From: Thermosipho ferrireducens
Lineage (GTDB): Bacteria; Thermotogota; Thermotogae; Thermotogales; Fervidobacteriaceae
DNA: 64,000 bases
Assembly: GCF_017358165.1 (NCBI RefSeq)
Contig: NZ_CP071446.1
Span: 558,001 to 622,000 of the forward strand
Direction: 5' to 3'
Shown: piece by piece, positions 16,733 to 26,777 of the stretch
How positions within the stretch are numbered: position 1 is the stretch's first letter
Layout of the letters: each line of letters opens with the position of its first letter
Translations under genes and position numbers: made by a program
Notes under the pieces: model-generated
What the model saw: the letters and a program-made list of their open reading frames with translations, nothing else
What the model was told of the DNA's origin: nothing
Database searches by the model: none

Positions 16733-17866
16733 ATGATTAGGGTGGGTATAGATTTGTTATGGCTTAGACCTGGTAAAGTCGGTGGAACTGAATCTTATAT
16801 TAGAAATTTATTAGATGGTTTTTTGAAATATTCTGATGATGAATTTAAATTTTATTTATTTTTGTCAAAAAACAATAAGTATACATTCGCAAAATATTTT
16901 AATAATGAAAAGTTTTATGAGGTTACTTGTAATATAAATAATGAAAAGGTGCTAAATAGAATTGTTTGGGAAAATTTTAATTTAGATCGATATGCAAAAA
17001 GTAAAAAAATAGATGTTATGTTTATTCCTGTATATAGCAAACCTTTTTTAACATCCAAAAAAATTAAATATGTTACAGTAATACACGATTTGCAAGCTTT
17101 GCATTATCCTGAGTATTTTTCTAACAAATATGTTATGTGGATGAAAATTTCTTGGCTTAACGCTTTGTACACATCCGATAAAATAGTGACAATTTCAAAT
17201 TTCGTAAAAAACGATTTAATTAGCAAATTTAATTTAAAAAGTAAAGACCAGAAAAAAATAGAAGTTATATATATTCCTATTTCAAATTTAGATGAATTTG
17301 AAGATTTTGAGGTATTATCTAAAAGATACAGTATTGAATCAAAGAAATATTTTTACACTATTTCTTCATTATTACCTCATAAAAATACGAAAGTATTACT
17401 ATACATTATGAAAGAAATTAAAAATAAATATAAATATTTACCTCAGAAATTATTAATAAGTGGAATAAGTACAAAAGGAAAAAAGGAATTAAATAAATTG
17501 ATTAAAAATTTAGATTTAAAAGAAAATATAATCTTCACAGGATACATAAGTAATATGGAAAGAAATTCTCTATATAAAAATTCATTTATATTTTTATTTC
17601 CGAGTATTTTTGAAGGGTTTGGAGCGCCTCCGGTGGAAGCCATAGAGTTAGGTGTTCCTACTATTACTACAAAAAAAGCATCGTTGTATGAGGTAACTCA
17701 AGGGAAAGCATATTATGTTGATGATCCTTATAGTGTTGAACAATGGATTGATCAGATTTTAGTTGTGAAAAATACGAATTTAAAGTTAAAACAACACTTC
17801 AGCGAATATGAATTAACAACAGTTACAAGAAGGTATCTTGATTTATTTAGATTAATAACCATGTAG
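16733..17866 (+). CDS. Family 4 glycosyltransferase
   Basis: A 377-residue GT-B enzyme. The N-terminal region MIRVGIDLLWLRPGKVGGTESYI is the typical GT4 acceptor-domain start with a GGxE-like turn. The C-terminal nucleotide-sugar domain has FLFPSIFEGFGAPPVEAIELGVPTI with the E-x7-E motif. GAGGTG five bases upstream supports ATG 16733 over the GTG at 16724. It is in operon with fcl. Its sugar and linkage are unknown. Confidence 0.88.
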   Translation: MIRVGIDLLWLRPGKVGGTESYIRNLLDGFLKYSDDEFKFYLFLSKNNKYTFAKYFNNEKFYEVTCNINNEKVLNRIVWENFNLDRYAKSKKIDVMFIPVYSKPFLTSKKIKYVTVIHDLQALHYPEYFSNKYVMWMKISWLNALYTSDKIVTISNFVKNDLISKFNLKSKDQKKIEVIYIPISNLDEFEDFEVLSKRYSIESKKYFYTISSLLPHKNTKVLLYIMKEIKNKYKYLPQKLLISGISTKGKKELNKLIKNLDLKENIIFTGYISNMERNSLYKNSFIFLFPSIFEGFGAPPVEAIELGVPTITTKKASLYEVTQGKAYYVDDPYSVEQWIDQILVVKNTNLKLKQHFSEYELTTVTRRYLDLFRLITM

Positions 17867-17890
17867 CATTAATTCAAAGGAGTGAAAGAT

Positions 17891-19015
17891 TTGAAGAGTA
17901 TTATTTCTAACGCTTTTGGAACCTATAAAAAAATTTATAAAAAAAATTATCCATGGGTTTTAGTTTCATATTTGACTTTACCTTTTTATTTAAAAAAAAT
18001 AAAAAGATACATGTTAGCACACCAGAATCGATATGGAGCATTGGTTTTATTTGAATGTTTTAAAAGATTTAATTTTAATTATTATGGAATACAATATAAT
18101 AAAACTAATCTTAAAATTAATCTTGACAAAGAACAAGTAAAAATAGTTTTTGGAATAGAACCAAATTTTTTGAGATTGTCTAATTACTATCCCGATTCAA
18201 TAAAGATATATTTTGCAACTGGTGCATATTATAAACATCAAAATAAAATGATAATTTCAAGAACAGATGAAGTGAATAAAAAAAAGAAAGCTAATTTAAA
18301 ATATGTTAGAATGGTTCCAGAACATAATTCGGCAGAAATAGCAGATTACATTTTTCAAATAGGTTCAAAATATACAATAGAAACGTATCCAAGTAATTTG
18401 AGAAGTAAAATAAGGTTGGTTAGACAAGGAACATTTGATTTTTTAAAATATAATGAGAAGTTAAAAAAAGAAAAATTCAATGATAAAGTTTTTTTGTGGT
18501 TTGGTGGGAAGGGAGCAATTTTAAAGGGATTGGATTTAGTTTTAGATTATTTTTCAAAAAATGATGAATATAAATTACATGTTGTTGGTCCAGTAGAGCC
18601 CGATTTTCAAAAAATCTTTGAAAAGGAACTTTTTTATACAAGTAATATTTATTTTCACGGTTCACTGAAAATTCACTCAAAAAAGTTATATGAAATATCT
18701 TTAGAGACATCTTTTATTATTTTACCATCAGCAAGTGAAGGAGGAGTTCCAGGAAGTGTTTTGAATATGATGAGATTAGGTATGATTCCTTTAGTAAGTA
18801 AATATGCAGCTTTTGATGAAATTGAGGATTATGGCTACCTCATCAAAGATCTTTCAGTTGACGGGATTAAGGAAGTAATTGAAAAAACAAAAAGGTTAAC
18901 TTCTGATGAATTAATAAAAATATTCAAAAAAAATAGTGAATATGCACAAGGTTATAGTTACAATAATTTCTACCTTGATGTTAAAAACGAGTTAGAAAAA
19001 ATTAAATTGAATTAA
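17891..19015 (+). CDS. Glycosyltransferase, GT4-like
   Basis: A protein of about 374 residues. The C-terminal domain is GT-B-like: KVFLWFGGKGAILKGLDLVLDYF, KLHVVGPVEP, then FIILPSASEGGVPGSVLNMMRLGMIPLV, a variant of the E-x7-E nucleotide-sugar site. The N-terminal half is Lys/Tyr-rich without clear motifs. AAAGGAG at 17876-17882 overlaps the GTG at 17882, so TTG 17891 is the better start. It belongs to the same transcription unit as its neighbours. The specific sugar is unknown. Confidence 0.7.
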   Translation: MKSIISNAFGTYKKIYKKNYPWVLVSYLTLPFYLKKIKRYMLAHQNRYGALVLFECFKRFNFNYYGIQYNKTNLKINLDKEQVKIVFGIEPNFLRLSNYYPDSIKIYFATGAYYKHQNKMIISRTDEVNKKKKANLKYVRMVPEHNSAEIADYIFQIGSKYTIETYPSNLRSKIRLVRQGTFDFLKYNEKLKKEKFNDKVFLWFGGKGAILKGLDLVLDYFSKNDEYKLHVVGPVEPDFQKIFEKELFYTSNIYFHGSLKIHSKKLYEISLETSFIILPSASEGGVPGSVLNMMRLGMIPLVSKYAAFDEIEDYGYLIKDLSVDGIKEVIEKTKRLTSDELIKIFKKNSEYAQGYSYNNFYLDVKNELEKIKLN

Positions 19016-19109
19016 ATTGAATTGTATTGAAAAGTAGAAATTTAAATTTCATTAAACAAAGGGAAGTGATATAATAAAGCTTTATAAAGTAGGTTTAAGT
19101 ATAAATTTA

Positions 19110-20552
19110 GTGATTATAATAACATTTTTTTTCTGTTTTCTGCCTTTGCTCTTAATCATAGAGAATTATTTTGGAATGTTTTTAATGTTCTTACAACTTT
19201 ATATTGTTTTAATTCTCTTTTTCAACTATCATGTTTTGAAGAAAGGTTCTCTATTTAATCTTTGTTTATTTACATATTATATGGTCTATCTGTATATTGC
19301 TCCAATTTTTCAAATTTACTATAAAAAATTTCCTAACAATCTTATTTTCATATACAAATATGCGTTTATAAATGTATTAATGTCGACCTTATTTCTTATA
19401 GTTTATATGTTTATTGATAAAAGCAAAAAATATAACCTCGCATCTATAATTGCTAATAAAATTGTTAATTATCTTCGATTTACAACAACAAATGTGAATT
19501 TAAATAAACTTCTTCCTTATTTTATCCTTATTTCTATGTTTTTGATTTACTTTATGAGAAATTACTTAATAGATGTTTTGATAATAGCAGAAGGAAATAT
19601 TGCATTAGTTCCTGACAATAACGTTAGGGCTATTCAACTTATCATAAAAAAATTTCTCTTCTTTGTAGGAATTATTCCATTTTTAATAGCATTTTCAAAA
19701 TTGAAATTCAAAAATAATTCTTTGAAAACTATTTTGTTTTTTTTGTTAACTTTCGCCATTGCTTTTATTTTTAAAAATCCTTTTAATGAAAAAAGAGGGG
19801 TGTTAGGTAGTATTTATTTATCGTGGTTTTTCTACTTTATTTTATTGAAGAAAAATTTCGTGATTACCAAAAAAACTTTGATATATTTTTTTATTTTTTT
19901 ATTTTTATCACTACTTTTTCTCTACCCCACAGTCAAAGTATTTACTCATTTATATTTCAACTTCGCAAAAATAGTTGAAGAACCATCAAGGTTTTTTGAT
20001 ATAACTTTAAACTATCTTACAAACTTTGAAAGGAACATCACATCATTGGATTACGATTCTTGGATAAATGCTCAATTTACATTTGAATATATTGACAAAT
20101 TTGGTTATAAATGGGGAAAACAGACATTAACAAGTTTATTATTTTTTGTCCCTAGAAGTATTTATAAGAAAAAAGGAGAAGGAACAGGTGGAATCATTGG
20201 AGATTATATAATTAGTAATTATGGTGGATTTCAAAGACAAATTTCTAATCCTGTTTATTCAGAAGCCTTTTTTGATTTATCCATCTTTGGATTATTTTTG
20301 TATGCTATGTTTTTAAATTTCCTTTCAAAAACATCTTCATATTTGAAAAAAACTAATAATAACTATTTGATTTTATATTCCCTGTTTATAGATTTTTATG
20401 TATTATTCTTATTTAGAGGAGATTTTATTTCGTGCTTAGCTTATTTTGTAGGTTATAGTCTTGCTACTATTTCTATACCATTTTTAATTATTAAACTGCA
20501 AAAACTATTCACAAAAAAACTTATACTACTATCCTATGAAAAATCGGACTGA
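19110..20552 (+). CDS. O-antigen/oligosaccharide polymerase-like membrane protein
   Basis: About 480 residues with ten or more hydrophobic segments from the N-terminus onward, and a large polar loop near 290-350 (SLDYDSWINAQFTFEYIDKFGYKWGKQTL...PRSIYKKKGEGTGG). This layout fits Wzy-like polymerases. The frame stays open upstream to about 19065 with no ATG, GTG or TTG, although GGGAAGTG at 19061-19068 would serve an ATA at 19074 (IKLYKVGLSINLV...). The GTG at 19110 has no ribosome site. Either an ATA start is used or an ATG has mutated. It would polymerise repeat units outside the membrane. Confidence 0.75.
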   Translation: MIIITFFFCFLPLLLIIENYFGMFLMFLQLYIVLILFFNYHVLKKGSLFNLCLFTYYMVYLYIAPIFQIYYKKFPNNLIFIYKYAFINVLMSTLFLIVYMFIDKSKKYNLASIIANKIVNYLRFTTTNVNLNKLLPYFILISMFLIYFMRNYLIDVLIIAEGNIALVPDNNVRAIQLIIKKFLFFVGIIPFLIAFSKLKFKNNSLKTILFFLLTFAIAFIFKNPFNEKRGVLGSIYLSWFFYFILLKKNFVITKKTLIYFFIFLFLSLLFLYPTVKVFTHLYFNFAKIVEEPSRFFDITLNYLTNFERNITSLDYDSWINAQFTFEYIDKFGYKWGKQTLTSLLFFVPRSIYKKKGEGTGGIIGDYIISNYGGFQRQISNPVYSEAFFDLSIFGLFLYAMFLNFLSKTSSYLKKTNNNYLILYSLFIDFYVLFLFRGDFISCLAYFVGYSLATISIPFLIIKLQKLFTKKLILLSYEKSD

Positions 20553-20627
20553 GATGTTAGATGCTTTCTAACTTGGAATACTGAAAAGAAATAAGACAAA
20601 ATGATATGAGGGAGATTAATGGATTCT

Positions 20628-20820
20628 TTAAGAAGTATCGCAATGTCTGCACCTGAAGACAATGGAAATGTAATAAATTTTTCTGATTTCCATAGTTTTT
20701 GAACAACAGGAACACTTAGGGTAAGGGAAGAAAGAAACTTGCAACGTTTAAAGTGAGAAAGCTTAAAAGAGTAACGACAGAGTTTGCAAATGAACATTTG
20801 ATTATCAAATTGAATTTTAA
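20628..20820 (-). pseudogene. Decayed zinc-ribbon ORF remnant, copy A
   Basis: Read in reverse, this gives FICKLCRYSFKLSHFKRCKF, then after frame damage CSCCSKTMEIRKIYYIS and VFRCRHCDT. The Cys pairs suggest the N-terminal zinc ribbon of a transposase. The segment CSKTMEIRKI recurs at 25440-25490. There is no intact frame, and it lies just before the glycosyltransferase at 20839. Confidence 0.5.
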
Positions 20821-20838
20821 TTAGGAGGAAAATACTGT

Positions 20839-22041
20839 ATGAAAATATTACATATATCACGATTTTATAATGATGGATATGGCTATCAAGAGAATATTTT
20901 GCCTTATTACCAAAAATTATTGGGGCATGAAGTGGTCCATATAACTTCAGATAGAATGTCAGCGTTTGTACCACCTGAAAAAAGAATAGTAGGTGTGAAA
21001 GAATATTATGAAAATGGTGTTAAAATAATCCGACTTCCTGTAAAAGGAAAATTTAAAAAAAGATATGTTTTTCTTCATGGACTATACAAAACCATTGAAA
21101 AAGAAAAACCTGATTATATTTTCCATCATGGATTGACTTCTCTATCAATTTTTACTGTAGTTAAATATAAGAAAGCACATCCGGGAGTTTTTTTAGCGGT
21201 TGATAATCATGCAGATATTAACATCTCGCACGGAAGTGTCACTTGGAAATTATTATTGTTTTGGAAAATTTTATTAAAAAAATGTTATAAACATATAGAT
21301 CTAATTTTCGGTGTAACTCCATTGAGATGTTTGTTCCCAATAAAATATTTATCTGCACCAATAGATAAGATTAGGTTTTTGCCCATTGGAGCTGATACAA
21401 AAAATGTTCCTAAGGAAAATATGTTTGAGTTAAGGAAAAAATATGGTTTTGATAAAAATGATCTAATTATTGTTACAGGGGGCAAAATTACTAAAAGAAA
21501 AAGAATGGATAAGATACTTGATGCTTTTAAAATTATAGAAGGTGAAAATGTTAAGTTAATAATATTTGGGAAAATATTTGACAAAGACTTTGAGAAAAAG
21601 ATGGTAAAAACAAAAAATGTTAAATATTTAGGATGGCTTGATAGAAAAAAAACTTTGGAAGTTTTAAAGTTAGCTGATATTGCTATATGGAATACACAAC
21701 ATACAACATTAATAGAAGACGCAATAGCCACTGAAACACCACTTATATTACGGTATTATGGCACAACAGCTCATTTTATAGATGGAAATGGTTTGTATTT
21801 ATACAGCAACTCAGTTAAAGAAATATACGAAAAAATCAAATTATTAATTGAAAACAAAGAATTTCTAAATAAGATGAAAAAAGCTTCGATGAAAATGAGT
21901 AAACTCCTTTCGTATGAAAATGTTGCAAAAGAGAGTATAGAGTATTACTATGATTCTTCTCCAAAATTTATTCACAAATATTTTATGAATGACAAATTTA
22001 TCGATGAAAATTATGAGCACTTTGAAAAAATATCTTATTAG
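20839..22041 (+). CDS. Glycosyltransferase, GT4-like
   Basis: A 400-residue GT-B protein. MKILHISRFYNDGYGYQENILPYY is the start of the acceptor domain. The donor domain contains LIIVTGGKITKRKRMDKILDAF, KLIIFGKIF and KYLGWLDRKKTLEVLKLADIAIW. The usual second glutamate region reads TLIEDAIATETPLIL. AGGAGG precedes the ATG. The stop codon TAG is formed by the first bases of the inserted IS110 element (from 22038), so a few C-terminal residues may have been lost or replaced. Confidence 0.8.
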   Translation: MKILHISRFYNDGYGYQENILPYYQKLLGHEVVHITSDRMSAFVPPEKRIVGVKEYYENGVKIIRLPVKGKFKKRYVFLHGLYKTIEKEKPDYIFHHGLTSLSIFTVVKYKKAHPGVFLAVDNHADINISHGSVTWKLLLFWKILLKKCYKHIDLIFGVTPLRCLFPIKYLSAPIDKIRFLPIGADTKNVPKENMFELRKKYGFDKNDLIIVTGGKITKRKRMDKILDAFKIIEGENVKLIIFGKIFDKDFEKKMVKTKNVKYLGWLDRKKTLEVLKLADIAIWNTQHTTLIEDAIATETPLILRYYGTTAHFIDGNGLYLYSNSVKEIYEKIKLLIENKEFLNKMKKASMKMSKLLSYENVAKESIEYYYDSSPKFIHKYFMNDKFIDENYEHFEKISY

Positions 22042-22116
22042 TCACCGGTAATAAGTCAAGAGCAAAAAGAGAAAAAAGCAAAATTGTAACAAAAGGTACA
22101 AAAGGTCATTGAAAGA

Positions 22117-23277
22117 TTAGTTTGACACATGGGTTGTTTCAAAAGGTTTGTAAGGGACGTTGTTTTTAAGCATATAGTAGATACTTCTTACAAGTTTTCT
22201 AGCAGTAAGTACAACAGCAGCTTTGTGAGCTTTACCTTCATTTCGTTTGGATTTGTAGTAATCTCTAAGCACAGGATCGAATCTAATAGCACTTGAAGCT
22301 GCCTGGTAGAGATAATAACGTAAATACTTATTACCTTTCTTAGAGAGTGACTTGTGGTTATTAACCACTTTACCAGAATCGTTTAAATCCCAGCGAAGGC
22401 CAGCGTATGAGGCTAACTTAGAATGGGATTTAAAGCGATTAATATCAACTATCTCTGAAATAATAGAAACAGCAAGGACAACAGATATACCTGGGATAGT
22501 ATGGAGAGTAGTATTGAGTCTATCAAAATAAAACTTAAGCTGTTTATCAATGGATTTAATCTGACTTTTTAAGAGTTTAACTCTGTCAAAGGTTAGAGAA
22601 ATAGTAAAATTAGCGGTATTAAAATCATTTAAAGTAGAGCGATAAACCTTAGAGATAATACTTTTAAGTTTTTTAGTAAAGTCAATATTAAGTCTTTTTT
22701 TGGAAAGAGAAGAGACAATATCGAACAATTCATCAATGGACATATTAACAATATCCTCAGCAGAATAATCGGATAAGATATTGAGTAAAGTATTGGACAA
22801 ATTAAGATTAGAAGAAAGACCGGGGAAATAAGAAGAAATAAGATTAGCAAGATAAGTTTTTTCTTTAACAAGCTGAGAAGAAAGATAAAATCTAAACCTG
22901 GTAAGTTCTTTAAGAGAAATAAAAAAAGACTCATTTGGAAGAAAAGGAACGAGTTTTTCAGGAAACTTTAGAGCAACTTTTTGAATAAGGATAGCATCCA
23001 GTTTGTCGGTTTTAGGAAGATTAAGAATCTTTCTGGTTTTGGAAACATCAAATGGAGAGACATAAAAAAGATTCTTAAAACCATGAGAGAAAAGAAAACC
23101 AAAAAGATTCTTAGAATAAACACCAGTAGATTCAAGGACAAAAGAAGTAGACTTATCGGGAAATAAAGAAACAAGAGATTCATAACCATCGATAGAGTTT
23201 GGAAGGATGCCTTTTAAGGAGTTATCAAAAAAGAAAGAAAAAAAGTCTTTGGAAATATCAATACCAACAAAAGACAT
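22117..23277 (-). CDS. IS110-family DEDD transposase/recombinase
   Basis: A 386-residue protein read from ATG 23277; GTG 23286 is an alternative start. FVGIDISKDFF has the first Asp, VLEST the Glu and LPKTDKLDA the third and fourth acidic residues of the RuvC-like DEDD domain. The C-terminal Tnp_20 domain has HTIPGISVVLAVSIISEI (a helix-hairpin-helix) and SKLASYAGL. It ends with GNKYLRYYLYQAASSAIRFDP, which contains the conserved serine region. It works with a bridge RNA made from the non-coding end of the element. All catalytic motifs are present, so it is likely active. Confidence 0.92.
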   Translation of the reverse strand: MSFVGIDISKDFFSFFFDNSLKGILPNSIDGYESLVSLFPDKSTSFVLESTGVYSKNLFGFLFSHGFKNLFYVSPFDVSKTRKILNLPKTDKLDAILIQKVALKFPEKLVPFLPNESFFISLKELTRFRFYLSSQLVKEKTYLANLISSYFPGLSSNLNLSNTLLNILSDYSAEDIVNMSIDELFDIVSSLSKKRLNIDFTKKLKSIISKVYRSTLNDFNTANFTISLTFDRVKLLKSQIKSIDKQLKFYFDRLNTTLHTIPGISVVLAVSIISEIVDINRFKSHSKLASYAGLRWDLNDSGKVVNNHKSLSKKGNKYLRYYLYQAASSAIRFDPVLRDYYKSKRNEGKAHKAAVVLTARKLVRSIYYMLKNNVPYKPFETTHVSN

Positions 23278-23300
23278 AAAAAACACATCCTTTCAAATAA

Positions 23301-23490
23301 AATCCAACTCTGGGTATGAAGGCAAAAGACTCTCGCACTATGTAGGAGCTCAAAGCTCATTCACCGAGTAACAATTCAACCTTCATACCAAAGTTAGTCA
23401 GACTAAACCAGGCACTTACGTGCAAGGAGGGACTGAATTACTTTAGTTATATGATAACTCAGAGTTGGATTGATTTGCAAATTTCTCTAC
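23301..23490 (-). ncRNA. Candidate IS110 bridge RNA, copy A
   Basis: This region forms nested stems: outer AATCCAACTCTG (23301-23312) with CAGAGTTGGATT (23460-23471), inner GGTATGAAGG (23313-23322) with CCTTCATACC (23380-23389), hairpin GCAC-ttac-GTGC (23412-23423) and hairpin AGTTAT-atg-ATAACT (23445-23459). A reverse-strand TATAAT at 23494-23499 would start the RNA near 23488, at the element edge. In IS110 elements such as IS621, a bridge RNA from the same end has a target-binding loop followed by a donor-binding loop. The loop flanking the GCAC hairpin is in the target-loop position. Confidence 0.75.
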
Positions 23491-23515
23491 TACATTATAC
23501 ACGAGGGGTGACATA

Positions 23516-24682
23516 ATGAAAATAACAGTAACAGGGGCAGGATATGTGGGATTATCACTTGCAACAATGATTTCCCAAAATCATGAAGTTGTTATATTAG
23601 ATATAATTCCAGAAAAAGTAGAAATGATAAATAAAAGAATAAGTCCAATAAAAGACAAGGAAATTGAAAATTTCTTTGCAAATAAAAAGTTAAATCTAAA
23701 GGCAACTTTAGATAAAAACGAAGCATATAAAGAGGCGGATTACGTGATTATTGCAACACCAACAGACTATGATCATAATAGAAAATATTTTGATACTTCA
23801 TCAGTTGAAAAAGTTATAGAAGATGTATTAAAAATAAATCCAGCTGCTGTTATTATAATCAAATCCACAATACCAGTTGGATTTACAGAAGAGGCAAAGA
23901 AGAAATTTAAAACAGATAATATAATTTTTTCTCCCGAATTTTTACGCGAGGGTAAAGCTTTATATGATAATTTGTATCCTTCCCGTATAATAGTTGGTGA
24001 AAAGTCTGAAAGAGCTAAGAAATTTGCTGATATACTCGTTGAAGGTGCTATAAAAAAAGACGTTCCTGTGCTTTTTACAAATTCAACAGAAGCTGAAGCA
24101 ATAAAATTATTTGCAAATACGTTTCTTGCAATGAGAGTGGCATTCTTTAATGAACTTGACACATTCGCAGAAATTAAAGGTCTTGATACAAAGCAAATAA
24201 TTGAAGGAGTATGCCTTGATCCAAGGATAGGAAATTATTATAATAATCCTTCATTTGGATATGGGGGTTATTGTTTACCAAAAGACACCAAACAATTACT
24301 TGCAAGTTATAAAGACGTTCCGCATACATTGATAAAAGCAATCGTAGAAGCAAATCAAATAAGAAAAAAGCACATAGCAGATATGGTAATAAAGAAAAAT
24401 CCAAAAGTTATAGGTGTATATAGATTAATTATGAAAAAAGATTCAGATAACTTCAGACACTCTGCTATATTAGATGTGATAAAATTGCTAAAACAAAAGG
24501 GTGTAGAAATAATAATATATGAACCCGTGTTAAAAGAAGATACATTTATGGGTTTGAAGGTTGAAAAAGATATAAATGTATTTAAAGAAAGTGTGGATAT
24601 TATACTTGCGAATAGAATGTTTAAAGAGATTGAAGATGTAAAAGAAAAAGTCTACACAAGAGATTTGTTTGAGAGGGATTAA
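23516..24682 (+). CDS. ugd: UDP-glucose 6-dehydrogenase
   Basis: A 388-residue enzyme that oxidises UDP-glucose to UDP-glucuronate with two [23 protein letters not shown] is the Rossmann motif. The catalytic cysteine is in [14 protein letters not shown], and [17 protein letters not shown] and [21 protein letters not shown] are family signatures. The ribosome site GAGGGGTGA is partly formed by the end of the IS110 element. The product supplies uronic acid for the glycan. Confidence 0.95.
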   Translation: MKITVTGAGYVGLSLATMISQNHEVVILDIIPEKVEMINKRISPIKDKEIENFFANKKLNLKATLDKNEAYKEADYVIIATPTDYDHNRKYFDTSSVEKVIEDVLKINPAAVIIIKSTIPVGFTEEAKKKFKTDNIIFSPEFLREGKALYDNLYPSRIIVGEKSERAKKFADILVEGAIKKDVPVLFTNSTEAEAIKLFANTFLAMRVAFFNELDTFAEIKGLDTKQIIEGVCLDPRIGNYYNNPSFGYGGYCLPKDTKQLLASYKDVPHTLIKAIVEANQIRKKHIADMVIKKNPKVIGVYRLIMKKDSDNFRHSAILDVIKLLKQKGVEIIIYEPVLKEDTFMGLKVEKDINVFKESVDIILANRMFKEIEDVKEKVYTRDLFERD

Positions 24683-24733
24683 TCAGCACTGTAAAAGCAA
24701 AAAAGACTCTGTATCCTGTAAAATAGAATATAC

Positions 24734-25353
24734 TGCTCCCCATGAAAGTTGAACAAAAAAAGAGTAGAATGTTAGAATAAAGACAAAGGGGGCAAGATAT
24801 ATGGCAAAGAAACTTTCAACTGAAGAAAAGATGGCAATAATTCTGGAAGGACTTAGACGTGAAAAGAGTGTTTCTCAAATCTGTAGAGAACATGGTATTT
24901 TACAGGCTTAGTATTACAGGAAACAAGCTCAACCAAAAGAAGGTATATAGAACAGGTGAAAGAAAATGGATTACTTTTCAAAGTTAAGCACAAAAAAGCT
25001 TGTAGAACCATACAAAAAAAGATAAAGCCAACAAGGCCAGGGGAAGTGTTAGGTATAGACATGACAAAGGCATACACAAAAGATGGAGGATGGGTAATAT
25101 TATATAGACTACAACAATCCAAAAGGTAATGCTAATACGGAAAGGTATTTTAGAATGTACAAAAAAGAAGTAGCATGGGTATTAGATAATCCAAGTTACG
25201 AAGAACTCTGTGAGAAAACCAGGGCGTTTGAAAAGTTCTATAACGAAGAATATCCCCATAGTGCTTTAGGATACAAAGATTCAAAGGAGGAATTCGAAGA
25301 ATTCGTAAGTCTATACAAAATTGCTTGATTTTTTGTCCAGTTTTTTGGGTGCA
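24734..25353 (+). mobile_element. Decayed IS3-family copy with two internal deletions
   Basis: The left end TGCTCCCCATGAAAG (24734) and right end TTTTTTGGGTGCA (ending 25353) match the complete IS3 element at 40679-41906. orfA starts at 24801 but hits a stop, and most of orfA, the orfB start and the middle of orfB are deleted (joints near 24918 and 25097). Only the C-terminal orfB part (NTERYFRMYKKEVAWVLDN...) remains readable. It cannot move alone. Confidence 0.85.
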
Positions 25354-25359
25354 TTATAT

Positions 25360-25550
25360 TGAACAGAAAAAGGAACGCGATGAGGAAGATAGAGAATGAC
25401 CCTGGAAAAAGAGTGACAATAACTGCGTTTGAAGACAACAAAAGAGCGACGTATTTTTCTGATTTCCATGGTTTTTGAGCAATCGGAACATTTCAAATAA
25501 CCTTCTCTGCTGGAATATGTTGGAGGGAATGGTTTCCTTTTTTAAATGTA
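25360..25550 (-). pseudogene. Decayed zinc-ribbon ORF remnant, copy B
   Basis: The reverse frame reads KCSDCSKTMEIRKIRRSFVVFKRS, which matches the remnant at 20628-20820 (CSKTMEIRKI). No long frame survives. It lies between the decayed IS3 and gmd copy 2, again just upstream of a glycan gene. Confidence 0.45.
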
Positions 25551-25606
25551 ATATATGAATACTTTTGGTTAACAGAATCAAATTGTATATCGGGGAGGAA
25601 ATAATT

Positions 25607-26770
25607 ATGAAAAAAGCCCTAATCACTGGTATCACAGGCCAGGACGGCTCATATTTAGCGGAACTACTTTTAGAAAAAGGATATGAAGTACACGGATTGA
25701 TTAGAAGATCATCAACATTTAACACAAGAAGAATAGACCATTTATATAAAGATCCACATGAAGAGGGGGCAAGATTATTCTTGCATTACGGAGACATGAC
25801 AGATTCAACAATGCTTGTAAACTTTATTCAACAAATCCAACCAGATGAAATATACAACCTTGCTGCGCAAAGTCATGTAAAAGTATCATTTGAAATACCA
25901 GAATACACAGCAAACTCAGATGCATTGGGAACGTTAAGACTACTTGAAGCAATAAGGCTTCTCGGCTTAGAAAAGAAAGTAAAATTCTACCAGGCATCTA
26001 CAAGTGAGCTCTTTGGAAAGGTGCAGGAAATCCCCCAAAAAGAAACAACACCATTCTATCCACGAAGTCCATACGCAGCTGCAAAATTATACGCATATTG
26101 GATAACAATAAACTACAGAGAAGCGTACAATATGTTTACCTGTAATGGAATATTATTCAACCATGAATCAGAAAGAAGAGGCGAAACATTTGTAACAAGA
26201 AAAATAACACGAGCAGCGACAAGGATCTTATTGGGAACACAAGAAAAATTATACCTTGGAAATCTAAATGCAAAAAGAGATTGGGGATATGCAAAAGATT
26301 ATGTAAAAGGAATGTGGCTTATGCTTCAGCAGCAAGAGCCAGATGATTATATCCTTGCAACAGGTGAAACACATTCTGTAAGAGAATTCTGCGAAAAAAC
26401 ATTTGAAAACCTGGGAATAAAACTTGAATGGGAAGGAAAAGATATAAATGAAAAAGGAATAATTAAAAACATAGAAAAAGACAAATTAATAGACTTTGTA
26501 GAAAAAGTAAAACAAAGCCACCCGGATTTAGAAAACTTTAAATTGAATCTTCAGCACCTAAAAAAAGGAAAAACAGTAGTAGAAGTAGATCCAAAATACT
26601 TCAGACCCACAGAAGTAGATATACTCTTAGGAGATGCAAGCAAAGCAAGGGAAAAACTTGGCTGGAAACCAGAAGTAACCTTTGACGAATTAATACAAAA
26701 AATGGTAAAATATGACTTGATGCTTGCAATAAAAGAAAAACACAGAAATGAAATAATAAAAGAAGGGTGA
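25607..26770 (+). CDS. gmd: GDP-mannose 4,6-dehydratase, copy 2
   Basis: A full-length copy, one residue shorter than copy 1 at the N-terminus. It starts at ATG 25607 after GGGGAGG. The copies differ at the very start (atcactggt here, attaccggt in copy 1) and then look identical through the gene and into fcl. Catalytic YAAAK and glycine motifs are intact. Such identity points to a recent duplication or gene conversion. It is followed eight bases later by a truncated fcl. Confidence 0.94.
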   Translation: MKKALITGITGQDGSYLAELLLEKGYEVHGLIRRSSTFNTRRIDHLYKDPHEEGARLFLHYGDMTDSTMLVNFIQQIQPDEIYNLAAQSHVKVSFEIPEYTANSDALGTLRLLEAIRLLGLEKKVKFYQASTSELFGKVQEIPQKETTPFYPRSPYAAAKLYAYWITINYREAYNMFTCNGILFNHESERRGETFVTRKITRAATRILLGTQEKLYLGNLNAKRDWGYAKDYVKGMWLMLQQQEPDDYILATGETHSVREFCEKTFENLGIKLEWEGKDINEKGIIKNIEKDKLIDFVEKVKQSHPDLENFKLNLQHLKKGKTVVEVDPKYFRPTEVDILLGDASKAREKLGWKPEVTFDELIQKMVKYDLMLAIKEKHRNEIIKEG

Positions 26771-26777
26771 TCATAAA

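Larger units (their letters stand above)
22038..23506 (-). mobile_element. IS110-family insertion sequence, complete copy
   Basis: Comparison with the deleted copy at 38021-38534 defines the ends: both share ttagtcaccggtaataag on the left and tacattatacacgagg on the right. Outside these points the two loci differ. The element is about 1.47 kb, has no terminal inverted repeats and makes no obvious target duplication, as expected for IS110. It carries one transposase gene and a structured non-coding end of about 215 bp on the 5' side of that gene. It sits between a glycosyltransferase gene and ugd. Confidence 0.85.

Noticed and set aside
22629-22934. Second frames inside the IS110 transposase
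   Set aside because: Leu/Ile-rich shadows of the main frame with no start signals.
23391-23515. Promoter of ugd upstream of 23516
   Set aside because: The only clear TATAAT here is on the reverse strand and fits the bridge RNA; ugd is more likely read from upstream.
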